Both the position numbers and the translations under genes were made by a program. Of a DNA stretch of 22,402 nucleotides, positions 1-10,118 are shown in pieces. The DNA comes from Elysia marginata (lineage: Eukaryota > Mollusca > Gastropoda > Plakobranchidae). The DNA lies in contig BMAT01005588.1 of the NCBI GenBank assembly GCA_019649035.1, positions 57,077 through 79,478 on the forward strand, read 5' to 3'. Within the stretch, counting starts at the first letter, position 1. Each line of letters opens with the position of its first letter. The notes beneath the pieces are model-generated. The model did not search any database. It was given only the letters and a program-made list of their open reading frames with translations, and was not told the origin of the DNA.

Positions 1-84
1 AAAGTTATTTAACAGGAGGCATTACTTTTTGAACAACCCTCGTAAATATCTTCAAACATCAATGTTTTTTTTTGTACTTTTCAG

Positions 85-219
85 GTGTGCCATATCTATA
101 ATTTTTTACGGCTTGTCCTTTGGAGTTGCAAGTTTTTCTGGCAACTTGTATCTCAACATTGCACTGATGGCTGTTGCAGAACTCCCAGCATACTTTGCCA
201 CGTTTTTTCTCGTCAATCA
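85..219 (+). CDS. SLC22 exon A (helices 7-8)
   Basis: The exon follows a polypyrimidine tract and AG at 83-84, and ends at the donor GTAAGT at 220. It starts with the last base of a codon and ends with two bases (CA) of a His codon completed by the next exon. The protein includes YGLSFG, SGNLYLN and AVAELPAYF. The last of these corresponds to the conserved E.P.Y/F segment of SLC22 helix 8. Confidence 0.9.
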
Positions 220-3200
220 GTAAGTTGGCTCATCCTAAGTAAAAGCTGTCAAACATTTTGAGATGTTCATTGACATGATTGTTGATGGCTGAATCATGTA
301 TGCTTTCAATACAATGCCAAAATTCTTTTTTTCTATTTGTTTGATGTGAGAAATATGTAATGTTATGTATGTTATGTAATAAATATACACAATTCAAATT
401 TTCAAATATTTTTGAAATGTGATTCGTTTCTTACTCCTGTAAATTGTTAACATCATAAATTTACATAGCTCATCACTTCATTAGGAGTAGGTTTTTTTAA
501 ATATACATATTCTATTTGTGACTTGATTAGCTCAAATGCATATTACACGTATCAAGTTCTGATATCTATTACTGTCCTTATGAGCTATTTTTATTTAATG
601 TCTTTTTCTTCAGTATTGGGCGTCGTCTGTCAACTTTTCTGTACTTCACTGTGGGATTATCAGCAGCCTTTGCTTGTGTGATTGTTCATTATAAGGGTAA
701 AAAATGAATAATGCATCATAGCCCTGCAGGAATGCAATTGTTTTACATTGTTTTTTGAACTAATATAAAGGTGTAAAGTATCACTGCCAATTGCTCACAC
801 CTATCAACAGTTATTCAAGCTATTATGAATCTATCAACCTTCATTTTTTAACATCATATCTGACCAAAAAACATAGAACTCCAACATTATGCAAAACATT
901 GCAAAATGCATTTATCTTTAATAATTTTTTTTAAATGAATTTTCAAAGCAAGGAGATTTTTAGGAGTTTGAAAGTAAGAAATTTTCTGTACCTAAGAATG
1001 GGAATGGGCGAGTTTAACTGGATAAAGATCATGTATTGTTTACTGGTTGCAAAAATCTGATAAGTGAGTTCAATTGTGTACTCATGCACAAGTTTGACTT
1101 TGTTTTCATCATCATTGGAAAGGGCTAATTGATTGCTTCTGAGAAATATTAAAACGTAAAATTTTTTAATATCTTATATGCTTTTAAATTAAGAACAGGA
1201 AGTTGGTATTAACCACATCAGAGTATATTTTATTGATTTTTTTGTTCAAAAATTTTCTTGTCAAAAAGCTCTATTCTAATTTTTTAGAAATAATTTAATG
1301 AAAGAAGTAAAGAAATGCATCAATGAACCATGTTTTTGAAACAAACAGTAAGAAACATTTTTTATTTGATGACAAATTTTGGTTTGATAATGGTTTTATC
1401 CCAGAGTAGGTATTAAATGCATGGGGTACCATTAGTGAGTGTTAAATACAAGTTGGCAATGATCTGTGATTAGTAATGGTTTTTTCCAACAGTGACCGGC
1501 AGCCGCCGAGGCACAACTATCAGTGCCCTAAGCCTTCTAGCTAAGATGGCAAGTAGTGGATGTTGGGGTGCCACGGCCACCTGGGTTGTGGAATGTTACC
1601 CAACCGTGACAAGGTAAGACATGTCTGCAGGGATCCTAGTTTTCTGATTTTTGTAGGAATTCCGATTTTTAGCAGTCTTTGGTAGCAAAAAAAAATAAAA
1701 AAATTAAGCAGTAAGTTGTTAAAGAAAACCCTCCAAGCTTAAGAAAATAAATCAAACAGTTCTTCTGAGTTGTAGAGGTGTGAGGGTAATTACAGATTTT
1801 CATAGTATACTTTTTCTAGTTGATCTATCAAAGACTCTTTGTAAGGGCAGCTGTTGGTTACCAGCGCTAGATAGAGCACTTTTCGTAGGTATTATAATAT
1901 ATTCCTAATTTTTTATATAGGTGCATATATCCCAGAAGTCTACTTAAAGTATATTTGAAATACCATAGGAACAACATTTAACTTTGAATTTTGCAAAAGT
2001 TGAATTATCAGTAAAAAAAATAACAAAATAAAGAATAAAATCTCTAATCTGAATGATTATCTTGTTTGAATGAAGCAAATATTTGAACTATCTAGGCTTG
2101 AATTATATGTACCTGACTGTAATTATTTTTGGTCTAAAGCTCTAGGCCTCAAGGTTATTGAGATGAAAAAAAAAGGCTTTGCTCTTACAAAGTCAATGTC
2201 TCATATTATATCAATTTTTCACGTAATAATTTTTTAATACCTGCTCCAATGCATGTTTATGAGCTGCCAGACACAGGTAACAGGATGCTAATTCCAAATG
2301 TTTGAAGTTATCAAATCTTTGTGGAAAGATTTTATAGAAATTATTTTAATTTCAGGGATGCTAAATTTTAAGTTTTTCAGGTTTTTTCATCCATTTATTG
2401 TTTATTGCACAATAAGTGTCTATGCCATTTTTTTTTAAATACAAGATGCAATTCTAGGCTAATTTTCATTTTATCTTTTCTCTCTAAATCATTTGGCATC
2501 CCTGTAATTTAAAATGTAGATAAGCAGTAGAATTATATACTTTTACAAGTTTTCTTTCTCAAAATTTCCAAAATTCCCTTCGTTATGAAACGTGTGTCTC
2601 GACATCACAGAACTGTGGCGTGGAAATAAGATTTCAAATTGAAAAATTTGATAAGTTCTTTCGAAGGGTAGAAATTTTATTTTAAAAAAAATTATTCTTG
2701 GCTTATTTTCAAAGTTTACAATGTTTTTTAATTACATATTACATATTATTAATTACATATATTATGATATATTTCATTACATCCATCCCTAAAACTTTTG
2801 AAATATTGGCTGGAAATAAAAAATTTAAGTAGGACGATTGGTTTGTGATTTCTTAAGATTTTGTGTAAATTTTAAATCTGTTTCTTCCCTTTTGTTATAA
2901 TAGTTTCAGTTTCTTTATCTTCCAAGTCGAAAACATCATTTATAATCAAGATACAGTAGAATCCCTCTAAACCGAAATTTTGGGGTCCTTCTAATCAATT
3001 TCGGATTAAAGTCATTTTGGTTTAAAATAAGTCCTTTTTTAATATAAATTTTAAAGGGAAATAATCGAGCCCCAATAACTGCAACATCACAAGTTGTCTC
3101 CCTTTGCATTTTTCAATCAATAAAGCCTACGAACATAATGTGTGTTCATTGTTGATTGTTTTTTTCTTTTTTTGTTTTGTTTTCCTCTGTTTGAACTTCT

Positions 3201-6200
3201 CCACCCTACTGGGGGTAGGGATAATATTTGAAGTTCATTAGCTGTGCTATTTCCGCTGCCTTGCCTATAACTACTGGGCCTGACAATGGAACATTCATCG
3301 CCATCGCTTGGCGAAACTAGGCAAACACTGCATCCTCTAGTCCTTCGTGACTGCAAAGTTTCGTTTTCTTTGTAGCCGGTCGGAATTTCGAGTCATCACG
3401 GGCCTTTTGTAGCTTCTCAGTGTCTTTCAAAATCGTAGACAGCGTTGAGTTAGGGATGCTGTGTTTCTTGCAGATTTCCGTTTGGTTAACTTCTTTTCCT
3501 CCGCTTCGGATAAGATTTGAAGTTTAAAGTCAATCTGTGAGCACTGTGCTTTTGGACATCTTGACTGAATGCGTGGTTAAAGTGAACCTAAAAGCGCTAG
3601 CAACAAAACTGGGTCTAAGACTAGAGATTATAAAAGTGAGTATCGCAAGGCGAAATCTCAATCAGTAATCACAGGTCAACTGCGCTGACTGATAGCAACA
3701 TTGTGACGCAGTGACGGTGTGTTGTACTGTAGGCACGCGCAGTCGCGCAGTTTGTCTCGATTTAGAGGGAGGTTACAAAGCTCGGTAAATTTGATTGGCC
3801 TAGGTCAACGCCTCTCACACTCTACATGTGGGGCCCATCAATGCATCAGTAAGAAAAGTTCCAATCTCGATGACCGAGTCGCGTTACATCACTGATCACT
3901 GGCACTGTCAATCAGTTTCAGTATCACAGACAAAGCGAGCCCACACACACACACGCAGACACACCACCCGAGCACAAGCTAGACTAGGCCTCCCCCTCCC
4001 CCTTTCTTTCCCACTCAGGCTCCTTGCTCCCCCACCCCCTTTTCACTGATGGTACGCCCCACGGACTGTAGATCTAGATCTAGCTTTAAATCAATCGTCC
4101 GGCAAGGGCTCGGGAGTGTTCTTCCCCTTCCCCAAGTTAAAGAAGTGATGGAAAAACAAAAAGAAAGAGAGAGAGAGAGGGAGTGGACGCTTTAGATTGT
4201 TTCGCTTTAAAGTCAGTGCCGCTTAGACGCATTTCGGTTTATCGCATGAATGGTTACAAAGACAAAGAAGAGACATGTAAAATCTTTTGATTTCTTTGCG
4301 GATTATCGTATTTTTCGGTTTACCGTCTTTTGGTTTAAAGGGATTCTACTGTATATAATTAACTATTTTATCCCTTCAGAGAGTTCATAGAAGGTGGATT
4401 CCATGAATTTGGACCTTGAAGGAGGTCTGAATTTCTAACTCAAATAATTAATATTTGAATAAAGAATGCTTATCCCTTTTTTACTTGAGCTTTCTGTATG
4501 TATTAAATGACCTGTTACACCAAGAATTACAAGGTTTTTGTTCGTCTTATAAACTTAATGATGTCTTGAATGTTGCAAACGTTAAAAAAAACGACGCACA
4601 CAACTTTCTAGTTTTTTATATGGCCTATAAACATGTTAGTGAACTCAAATTTTGCGATAGTCAGGCTTCAAAACTGACATTTCTATGAAGTTGAGACATT
4701 ATTCCTCAATTCTGTGTGTTTCAATTTACAAATGAAGTATTTTCAAGCCTATAAAACAGCAACATAATTGACCCTAATATTGGGTCACTGTGTGTCGTTG
4801 CCGCAATCCCCAAAAATGTTAGTATAGATCAACACAAGAACGATCTCCACTTTTTCTTTTCAATTACATGCGAAGCAAACATTTGAACTTTCGGTTTAAA
4901 CAGAAATTTACCCTAAAGTTGCTTAACTCTCTCAGCTAAAAGAGTATAGTATTAAGTGCCTTGCCGTAATTTAACAATTGACCCATTCGTTCAAATTAGA
5001 TCTAGGCTTCACAAATCCCGTCGGGAACCCTTTCTGCCACGAATCTCTAAACTTTCTAATGCCATTAACATATTCAAACCAGATAATATCGAAAAAAAGC
5101 CATATTTTTTTCGATGACCTGAAATGTAGTGCGTCCTTAAAAATTCGCTACATTAGCTTGCGCACATGGGCAAACTTAGACCTAACAGCCAGGAAAAACC
5201 TGTTATCACTAGAACGCTTATCGGATAGGTAAACCGCTTAAGTAAAGCCTATTTTATGAGGTTTGATGTCTTTTCGTTAACATTTGTTCTTATATATCGT
5301 GCCGTACCCCTATATTGTCGTTCTTAATGTAAAAATCAGCATTCAGGTGTCAGAATTAGCCAAACATACTTACAAACGTACATTGTTGCAAATGTTAATC
5401 ATAGCAAAGCACAGATGATGCACACTTCAAAAAACGTTACGAAGATTTGTTGCTCATGTAATAAGTTCACAATATATTGGTTTTGCCAGTTTTAACTTTA
5501 TTATTAGTGTATAAATACTTTTTGTAGAACATCACCTTTTTGTATTAGCAAGTAGACATAGAACTAGTTTGACTGTGCTGAGCAAAGGTGATGCAAACAG
5601 GCTTCATAGGTCAATAGTAATCACAACTGAACACATAAGCTTGCAACAAAAGTATTTGGACCAGTTTTTTTTTAATAGAACCAAGAAAAACATTACTAAA
5701 ACCATTTCCTCAAGCTTAAATAGCCTTGAAGTAAAAAAGCTATAGATCTACCTTCCCTCTATTCACCAAGCTCTCTCTCTTTTCACGATAGTCTCTTGCT
5801 TACACAAAATACATTCCTTAATTCAGCATGAAATTCCCTTTAACTTGATATATAATTTATGTATCTAAGGTGAATTTGAAAATTCTCAATTTTCGGGAAA
5901 TCTCAAGAGCCTCTTCATGGAATCCGCGATAAGTGCCTTTCAAACAAAGTGCCTTTCAAACAAGGTTTATACTTCTTATGATGAGATTTCGCAACTGGAT
6001 TTATATATAAGAAGTTGCTACACATATCATTCTTACTGCCTTTACTTTCATTTTTTGCTGTCCTTCCATAAAAGCTGGCTAGGAGATTAATGTTTTTCTG
6101 TATTCTTTCTTCATATGTTTTTTGTACAATTTTGTATTTTCTGTCTTCTGCACTTCCAGGAGTGTTGGTTATGGTTTTGTGAACATGACTGCCAGGATTG

Positions 6201-7892
6201 GGGCTATTCTTGCTCCGTTTGTGCTAGATCTGGTAAGTGTACGGTACACGTGCAAAGCTGTTGTATCCACGTTGGTGGTTTCCCATGTCTTGATTGAAGA
6301 TTTTAAATTATGAAATTACCGTAGCTGTGGAGAGAAGTAGGCTTTTGTGAAAGAAATATGCCTGCCTTTAGTATGAATCGAAACTTTGACTTAAAGTAGT
6401 TTTGGCATCCACCTCTTGCCACTGAGAGAAACATAGCTTATACAATGTCGCCACTAGGCTTCTTTAAAAGAAAAACTTGGTTACTTGAATTGAAAGATCC
6501 AAATCAAACCAAAGGCAAGCATTGAATCTGGAATTACACCAAAAGTTAGCCATAAACAGCAAACACAAAGAACAAACGATAACATCTATAGTTTGCTTGA
6601 TATAAATCATAGATATAGACAATCACATTAAATATAAATAAAGGAGGCAGTCACAGAGCAATCAGTTACAATCGAAAGATTTTTCAGGTTGGATCAGCAG
6701 TTGATAAAAGTAGGCTTTAAGTGGAAATGCCTGAAATGTGCTTGCCTTTAGTTTGATTTGAACCTTCAACTTGTAGTACAGGGATGCAAGTTTTCTGATT
6801 TTGGCAGGAATTCCGAGTTTTTAGATTTTTTTATCTACAAAAAACCCCCCAGAAACCCAGAAAAGTTTTGAAAGAGGACTTACAAAATTTAAAAGTTTAT
6901 TTTTTGAGAGCTATGCTTGTATGACTATAAATCAGTTTTCAATCGTAAATTCAGAAACACATCACTAGGTCATTAAAAAAAATATCTGTTTATTTCAAAG
7001 TTGTAAATAAAGGACTGTGAGAAAGTATTTTCTTTGTTGTTGTTGAGTGGCCGTACTAATATTATGCATGCTAATTTTATATAGAGGCCTTGATAGTTTT
7101 CCTACTTTTTGTATGTAATGTGCTTGCATCCCTGGTATTAGTTATTTTGGCAATCACCAATATATACTGCGATTTCCCTTCTCCTGAAGTTTAAGTTATA
7201 CAGGCGAACTCACATTGACAAGAAGAGAAAGTTTCAAAATTTTGACTGACTTGAGGAAAATTAACAAAACTCAAAAACAGTAGAAAACAATTGCAAACGC
7301 TTGAAGTAATTACTCATGTGTTTTCTGCATTTATGTCAATTTTATCTTCTTACGTTTCTTCCACTGTAGGATTCTTAATTGAAATTTAAAAACAGTGCTT
7401 ATCACCAACCACAAAAGTTTACATAATTTAGACGACTTTCTTTTACAAGTTCAACTAGTAAGAAAAGAGGAAGGGGAATGATGGGATGAAATTTCCTTAT
7501 TTCCAACATTGAATTTTTTGTCATAAAGTTCAATAAAGTTATCAACTTTCATGTTGTTTTAAGAGTTGAAAAAGATATTTGTTATATATATTGATGACTA
7601 TTAAGTCTATCTGTATGTAACTTTTGTTACAATTTCATTTATTTTTCAGGATTACAATTTTGCAGTGTCGTACATCATTGTGGGAGTGTTACAGGTGGTT
7701 TGTCTTGGTCTGACACTTCTACTGCCAGAGACCAAGGGCACGTCACTCCCAGACAACATGAGACCTGCGGAGAATGATGTTAACTTGTCAAACGGCCACC
7801 ACTACGGAACAGTCGGGGAAGAGCTTGACTTACCAACTATCGATCAAGACGTAGGCAATACAAACTTGACCCCTGAGGAGATTAAGTTGTGA
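85..7892 (+). CDS. SLC22-family solute carrier (organic cation/carnitine transporter-like), C-terminal half, five exons
   Basis: The exons join as 85-219, 614-696, 1493-1613, 6160-6232 and 7650-7892, giving about 217 residues plus a TGA stop. All introns are GT-AG and the phases agree at every junction. The product looks like the last half of a 12-helix major facilitator transporter, which at the plasma membrane moves organic cations, carnitine or related ions. In order I see helix 7 with the SGNLYLN loop, helix 8 ending in a GRR-type loop (HIGRRLS), helices 9 and 10, the family signature region ECYPTVTRSVGYG, helix 11 with ARIGAILAPF, helix 12, then LLLPETKGTSLP and a tail of about 45 residues. 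These match the SLC22 pattern ELYPT.R and LPET.G..LP. Family members are usually about 500-600 residues, so the first half lies off the left edge. The subfamily and substrate cannot be told from this half. Leu is replaced by Cys in the usual ELYP. Confidence 0.93.
220..613 (+). other. Intron of the SLC22 gene (394 bp)
   Basis: This is an AT-rich intron bounded by GTAAGT at 220 and TTCTTCAG ending at 613. I see no repeat or other gene in it. Confidence 0.85.
614..696 (+). CDS. SLC22 exon B (GRR loop, helix 9)
   Basis: The exon begins after TTTTTCTTCAG and ends before GTAAAA at 697. It completes a His codon and reads IGRRLSTFLYF, then VGLSAAFACVIVHYK. GRR in the loop after helix 8 is the repeated-half counterpart of the MFS loop motif. 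The exon leaves one base (G) for the next codon. Confidence 0.9.
697..1492 (+). other. Intron of the SLC22 gene (796 bp) with one copy of a dispersed repeat
   Basis: The intron is bounded by GTAAAA and TTTTTCCAACAG. About 874-1064 is related to 14558-14750 in the same orientation and is listed separately. The rest is AT-rich with nothing I recognise. Confidence 0.8.
874..1064 (+). repeat. Dispersed repeat R1, copy 1
   Basis: This copy shares a strongly similar core with about 14558-14750, including TTATGCAAAA, ATTTATCT, then ATGAATTTTCAAAGCAAGGA and TTTTAGGAGTTT. Both copies lie in the same orientation. No coding capacity or terminal structure is visible, so the class is unknown. Confidence 0.7.
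1493..1613 (+). CDS. SLC22 exon C (helix 10 and family signature)
   Basis: The exon lies between AG at 1491-1492 and GTAAGA at 1614. It completes a Val codon and reads TGSRRGTTISALSLLAKM, then SSGCWGATATWVVECYPTVT, and ends with two bases of an Arg codon finished by the next exon. ECYPT..R corresponds to the SLC22 ELYPT..R signature at the start of helix 11. Confidence 0.92.
1628..1676 (+). repeat. Partial CAGGG-type MITE end
   Basis: CAGGGATCCTAG followed by TTTTCTGATTTT and AGGAATTCCGA matches the left end of the MITE at 6779 over about 48 bases. I could not find the matching right end, so the copy is truncated or too diverged. Confidence 0.6.
2353..2504 (+). mobile_element. 152 bp CAGGG-ended MITE with 6 bp TSD
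   Basis: The ends are CAGGGATGCTAAAT and the inverse of CAGGGATGCCAAAT. They are flanked by a perfect direct TAATTT (2347-2352 and 2505-2510). It has no coding capacity. The interior is shared with 9973-10118. The CAGGG termini suggest a non-autonomous hAT-like element, but classical hAT elements duplicate 8 bp, not 6. Confidence 0.75.
2954..4351 (-). mobile_element. pogo/Tigger-type DNA transposon, internally deleted (1.4 kb)
   Basis: Inverted termini CAGTAGAATCCC plus about 12 further bases (2 mismatches in 24) are flanked by TA on both sides (2952-2953 and 4352-4353), as expected for pogo/Tigger in the Tc1/mariner superfamily. The minus strand carries only the N-terminal, DNA-binding part of a transposase. 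The catalytic DDE half is absent, which fits the short length compared with the usual 2.5 kb or so. The interior also holds an AC microsatellite (3942-3955) and a GA tract (about 4166-4183). Confidence 0.85.
3225..3559 (-). pseudogene. Tigger/CENP-B-like transposase N-terminus (HTH domains only)
   Basis: Reading from ATG at 3559, pieces in two frames give DFKLQILSEAEEK, then TEICKKHSIPNSTLSTILK, which matches the psq/CENP-B helix-turn-helix (compare CENP-B ...IPPSTLSTILKN). Next comes AVFA, a TAG where the family has Trp, then FRQAMAMNVPLSGP and AAEIAQLMN, which matches the second CENP-B-type HTH. At least one frameshift near 3530 and internal stops break it. The region beyond about 3225 lacks the DDE catalytic domain. 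In the family this part binds the transposon ends. Confidence 0.8.
6160..6232 (+). CDS. SLC22 exon D (helix 11)
   Basis: This 73 bp exon lies between CTTCCAG and GTAAGT. It supplies the last base of an Arg codon, then reads SVGYGFVNMTARIGAILAPF followed by VLDL, and ends in phase 0. GA.LAPF matches the conserved G.I..P of SLC22 helix 11. Confidence 0.9.
6335..6778 (+). repeat. Interspersed/tandem repeat R2, + copy
   Basis: This segment matches the reverse complement of about 13260-13755. Shared blocks include ATATGCCT.CCTTTAGTAT, AAGATCCAAATC..ACCAAAGG, ATTGAATC, CCATAAACA.CAAACACA and AGAACAAAC. Its first 65 or so bases recur at about 6708-6778 (GTAGGCTTT...TGCCTTTAGT...CTT..AGTA). This points to a repeat unit of about 375 bp in partial tandem. 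It shows no open frame or known ends. Confidence 0.75.
6779..7134 (+). mobile_element. 356 bp CAGGG-ended MITE inserted in repeat R2
   Basis: The 12 bp inverted ends are perfect: CAGGGATGCAAG and its inverse CTTGCATCCCTG. The flanking hexamers GTAGTA (6773-6778) and GTATTA (7135-7140) agree in 5 of 6 bases. The left subterminal stretch matches 1628-1676. There is no coding capacity. The related unit start at about 6335-6420 reads continuously across the insertion point. Confidence 0.78.
7650..7892 (+). CDS. SLC22 terminal exon (helix 12, PET motif, cytosolic tail)
   Basis: The exon opens after TTTTTCAG with DYNFAVSY. It contains helix 12 (about 20 hydrophobic residues ending LTLLLPE), the family motif PETKGTSLPDNM, and an acidic, hydrophilic tail of about 45 residues ending in EEIKL before TGA. 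Such tails in SLC22 proteins are cytosolic and poorly conserved. Confidence 0.93.
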   Translation, partial: DYNFAVSYIIVGVLQVVCLGLTLLLPETKGTSLPDNMRPAENDVNLSNGHHYGTVGEELDLPTIDQDVGNTNLTPEEIKL

Positions 7893-8108
7893 CGACGGAA
7901 ACACGCAGTAGTGTGATTCAACACATTTTTTTTCTGATAGCTTTTGGAATGTGTAGAGCATTATTTCTAGCTTGTATGTATAAACTATTCAGAGAGATCA
8001 GAATATGAATTTTTTGAGGATTGCTAGCAATAGTTTCACTTATGGAGATTTTCATAAAGATATTTTCTTTTTCTTTATTTAAAACTTTGTGTGATGTAGT
8101 TTAATAAA
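7893..8108 (+). terminator. SLC22 3' UTR with proximal polyA signal AATAAA
   Basis: A canonical AATAAA lies at 8103-8108, about 210 bases after the stop, followed by a T/G-rich stretch (about 8120-8160). This would be the nearest cleavage site. AATAAA also occurs at 9456-9461 (just before a genomic A-run) and at 11101-11106, so a longer UTR is possible. The sequence alone does not show which site is used. Confidence 0.55.
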
Positions 8109-9972
8109 CGGCCATGATTGATCAATCTATTGTCTATATATCTAGAGTGCTGGATTTGAAAATACTGTAGGATTAATAATTGTAGCTCAATGTTAAACCT
8201 GTGACTTGTTATTTTTTTTTTAATTTTGTGTTATTTTATTATTCCATAACTGTTTTATTCCCAGACAATCGAAGCCAAGGGATACAGTCATGTGTTTGAA
8301 GCCAATCATGCTTTAAGTGTACATAGCTGTCACCACAGGTTTTGGTGTGAAGTTTGATAGCATTAATTAATGAGTACAAATAATGCCTATAAAAGGGATA
8401 CATTTATTTATTAAACAGGGTCTTTGCAATGTTTTGTGTAAAAATATTGTTGAAATACATTCTAAAAACGACTTTATTTAGAGAGTGGATTTAAAGAGGC
8501 TAGTTTCCAAAATATAATGATATTGCTGGAAATAGAAGCCTAATCTATTATCCTTGTCACTAATGAGATGTTCTAAAAATGCCTAGCCTTACCTGTATGA
8601 AAAACAAAGCATGATTTACAGATTTGGAAAGATTTTTTTACATTCCGAGATAAAGTGGGGCAAATGCTTACAACTTGTTTTTATATGGAGTTGAAATCAA
8701 AACCGCCATTTTCTCTGCAATAGTGATCCATCTCATTCTCAGCTCTGCATTTCTGAGAGGTATTGTTGGTTTGTAAAGTCTTGCAGATTGTAGGAATGAA
8801 TTAATATTTCTTTTTCTGTCTATATGTCTTTATTTCCTCCTTTCCCTCTTTAGTCTCTCTTTGTCATTGAAACTCCTTTGGCTCTATGACTTTAAGTTTA
8901 ATATGAGGATGTCCGCTTATGATGATGATTTAATTCTTGAATGAAGATTTTCTTATCAAAAACATTGTCACAGACAGTCTGACAATCATACAGCTTTTAA
9001 ATCATGAGTTTTCAGTGTGTAATATTTATCTCTTTGCTACCCTCCTCTCTTTCTTTCCTTCTCTTTCTTGTATGTACATTGCCTCCTCCCTAAGTTCCTC
9101 TGTCTTTCAGTTAGGTTGGTGTACAATGATATATCATGGAGTTAAAGTCTTCCAAATGTTAATTGAAATGGATCTAAACTGTCTGAAGAAAAAAACGATT
9201 TTTTTGCCGAATTTTTTTCTTTAACATTCAATCAACACTGATTGATGATTCAATAAGCCAGACAGTACTTATATATTATGTATACACAATTATTGCTTAG
9301 GGTGTCGGTAGTGTTAGGAGAATTTTGCAATACACTGTATTACTATTTGTATTTAGATATTGTACCAGGGTCATGTGGAAGTCTTGTCATACCATGTGCC
9401 AGTCTTCTTTTGCCATGTTATATATAATCTTATCACACCTGACAAACTCTAATCAAATAAACATTAATATACAAGGAAAAAATTAAAAAAAAAAAAAGAC
9501 CAGTTGCCTACCAAAAACCCATTATTTGAACATTCAGAGACTAATGGAGTCTTTTACTCTTTATTTTCATATGTATCATGATCTGTGAAAGTCAGTCAGT
9601 TGTTGGATCCAACGCACTGAAAAAGTAGATTTATTTTATTTTTACTACCCCTTTTTCTTTCATATTTTTTTTCTATTTTAAACCAAAACAGTTGTTAATA
9701 TCTTCTATAGAATATTTGATTATTCCACGTTTTTTCCACATACATCTATTTAAAAGCTCAGAAAAATGAATTGTTAAGATATCAATGTCTGGTTATGTAA
9801 CAATTGCAACATCTGACTCATTTGCAATGGTTTTAGACACATCTGTGTTACCCTATGCTTTTAAATGCTGCCTCTAGTGTTCCTAAGATTATCAGTGTTT
9901 AAGCATATTTAACGACAGGTTTTTGAAAATTTCTATTAAAATAACGTAACAATATATTTAATGTCCAATGTT
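8109..9972. other. Intergenic or long 3' UTR, nothing recognised
   Basis: This AT-rich stretch lies after the transporter. A 95-codon open frame (8937-9224) is mostly low-complexity and T-rich, and I see no domain. The sequence may be transcribed if the distal polyA signals are used. Confidence 0.5.
9456..9497 (+). terminator. Possible distal polyA signal followed by a genomic A-run
   Basis: AATAAA at 9456 is followed within about 25 bases by a run of A (about 9486-9497). It could end a long SLC22 3' UTR. The A-run could also cause false internal priming in cDNA libraries. Confidence 0.3.
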
Positions 9973-10118
9973 CATAGATGCCAAATTTTAGGTTTTCAGG
10001 TTATTTCGTTTCTTTTTAAATCTATTTATTGTCTATTGCACAACATAGTCCATGCCATTTTTTATACAAGATGCAATGATAGGCTCATTTTCAGTGATTT
10101 TTTCAAAATCATTTGGTG
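9973..10118 (+). mobile_element. Diverged relative of the 152 bp MITE
   Basis: The interior follows the copy at 2353 closely: GATGCCAAATTTTAGG, TTTATTGTCTATTGCACAA, ATGCCATTTTTTA, ACAAGATGCAAT, ATCATTTGG. The outer CAGGG/CCCTG ends have decayed and no target duplication is evident. It looks older than the copy in intron 3. Confidence 0.7.

Larger units (their letters stand above)
1614..6159 (+). other. Large SLC22 intron (4.5 kb) enlarged by DNA transposons
   Basis: The intron runs from GTAAGA at 1614 to CACTTCCAG ending at 6159. It contains a partial CAGGG-type repeat (1628-1676), a 152 bp MITE (2353-2504) and a pogo/Tigger element (2954-4351). The remaining 1680-2350 and 4352-6159 are AT-rich. 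Two moderate open frames there (4455-4688 and 4978-5232) start with TTG and show no family I know. Confidence 0.8.
6233..7649 (+). other. Intron of the SLC22 gene (1.4 kb) holding nested repeats
   Basis: The intron is bounded by GTAAGT at 6233 and TTTTTCAG ending at 7649. About 6335-6778 is a repeat related to 13260-13755, and it is interrupted by a 356 bp MITE (6779-7134). About 7190-7649 is AT-rich with nothing recognised. Confidence 0.8.

Noticed and set aside
3117-3356. 79-codon minus-strand open frame inside the Tigger element
   Set aside because: It is an alternative frame over the broken transposase. The frame with the CENP-B-like motifs is a different one.
3828-4049. 73-codon + strand open frame rich in His/Thr/Arg/Pro
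   Set aside because: It crosses an AC microsatellite and C-rich low-complexity sequence in the transposon interior, with no motif and no coding context.
4455-5232. Two open frames (77 and 84 codons) in the large intron
   Set aside because: Both begin with TTG, have AT-driven composition and no recognisable motif, and splice sites that would join them to the transporter are not convincing.
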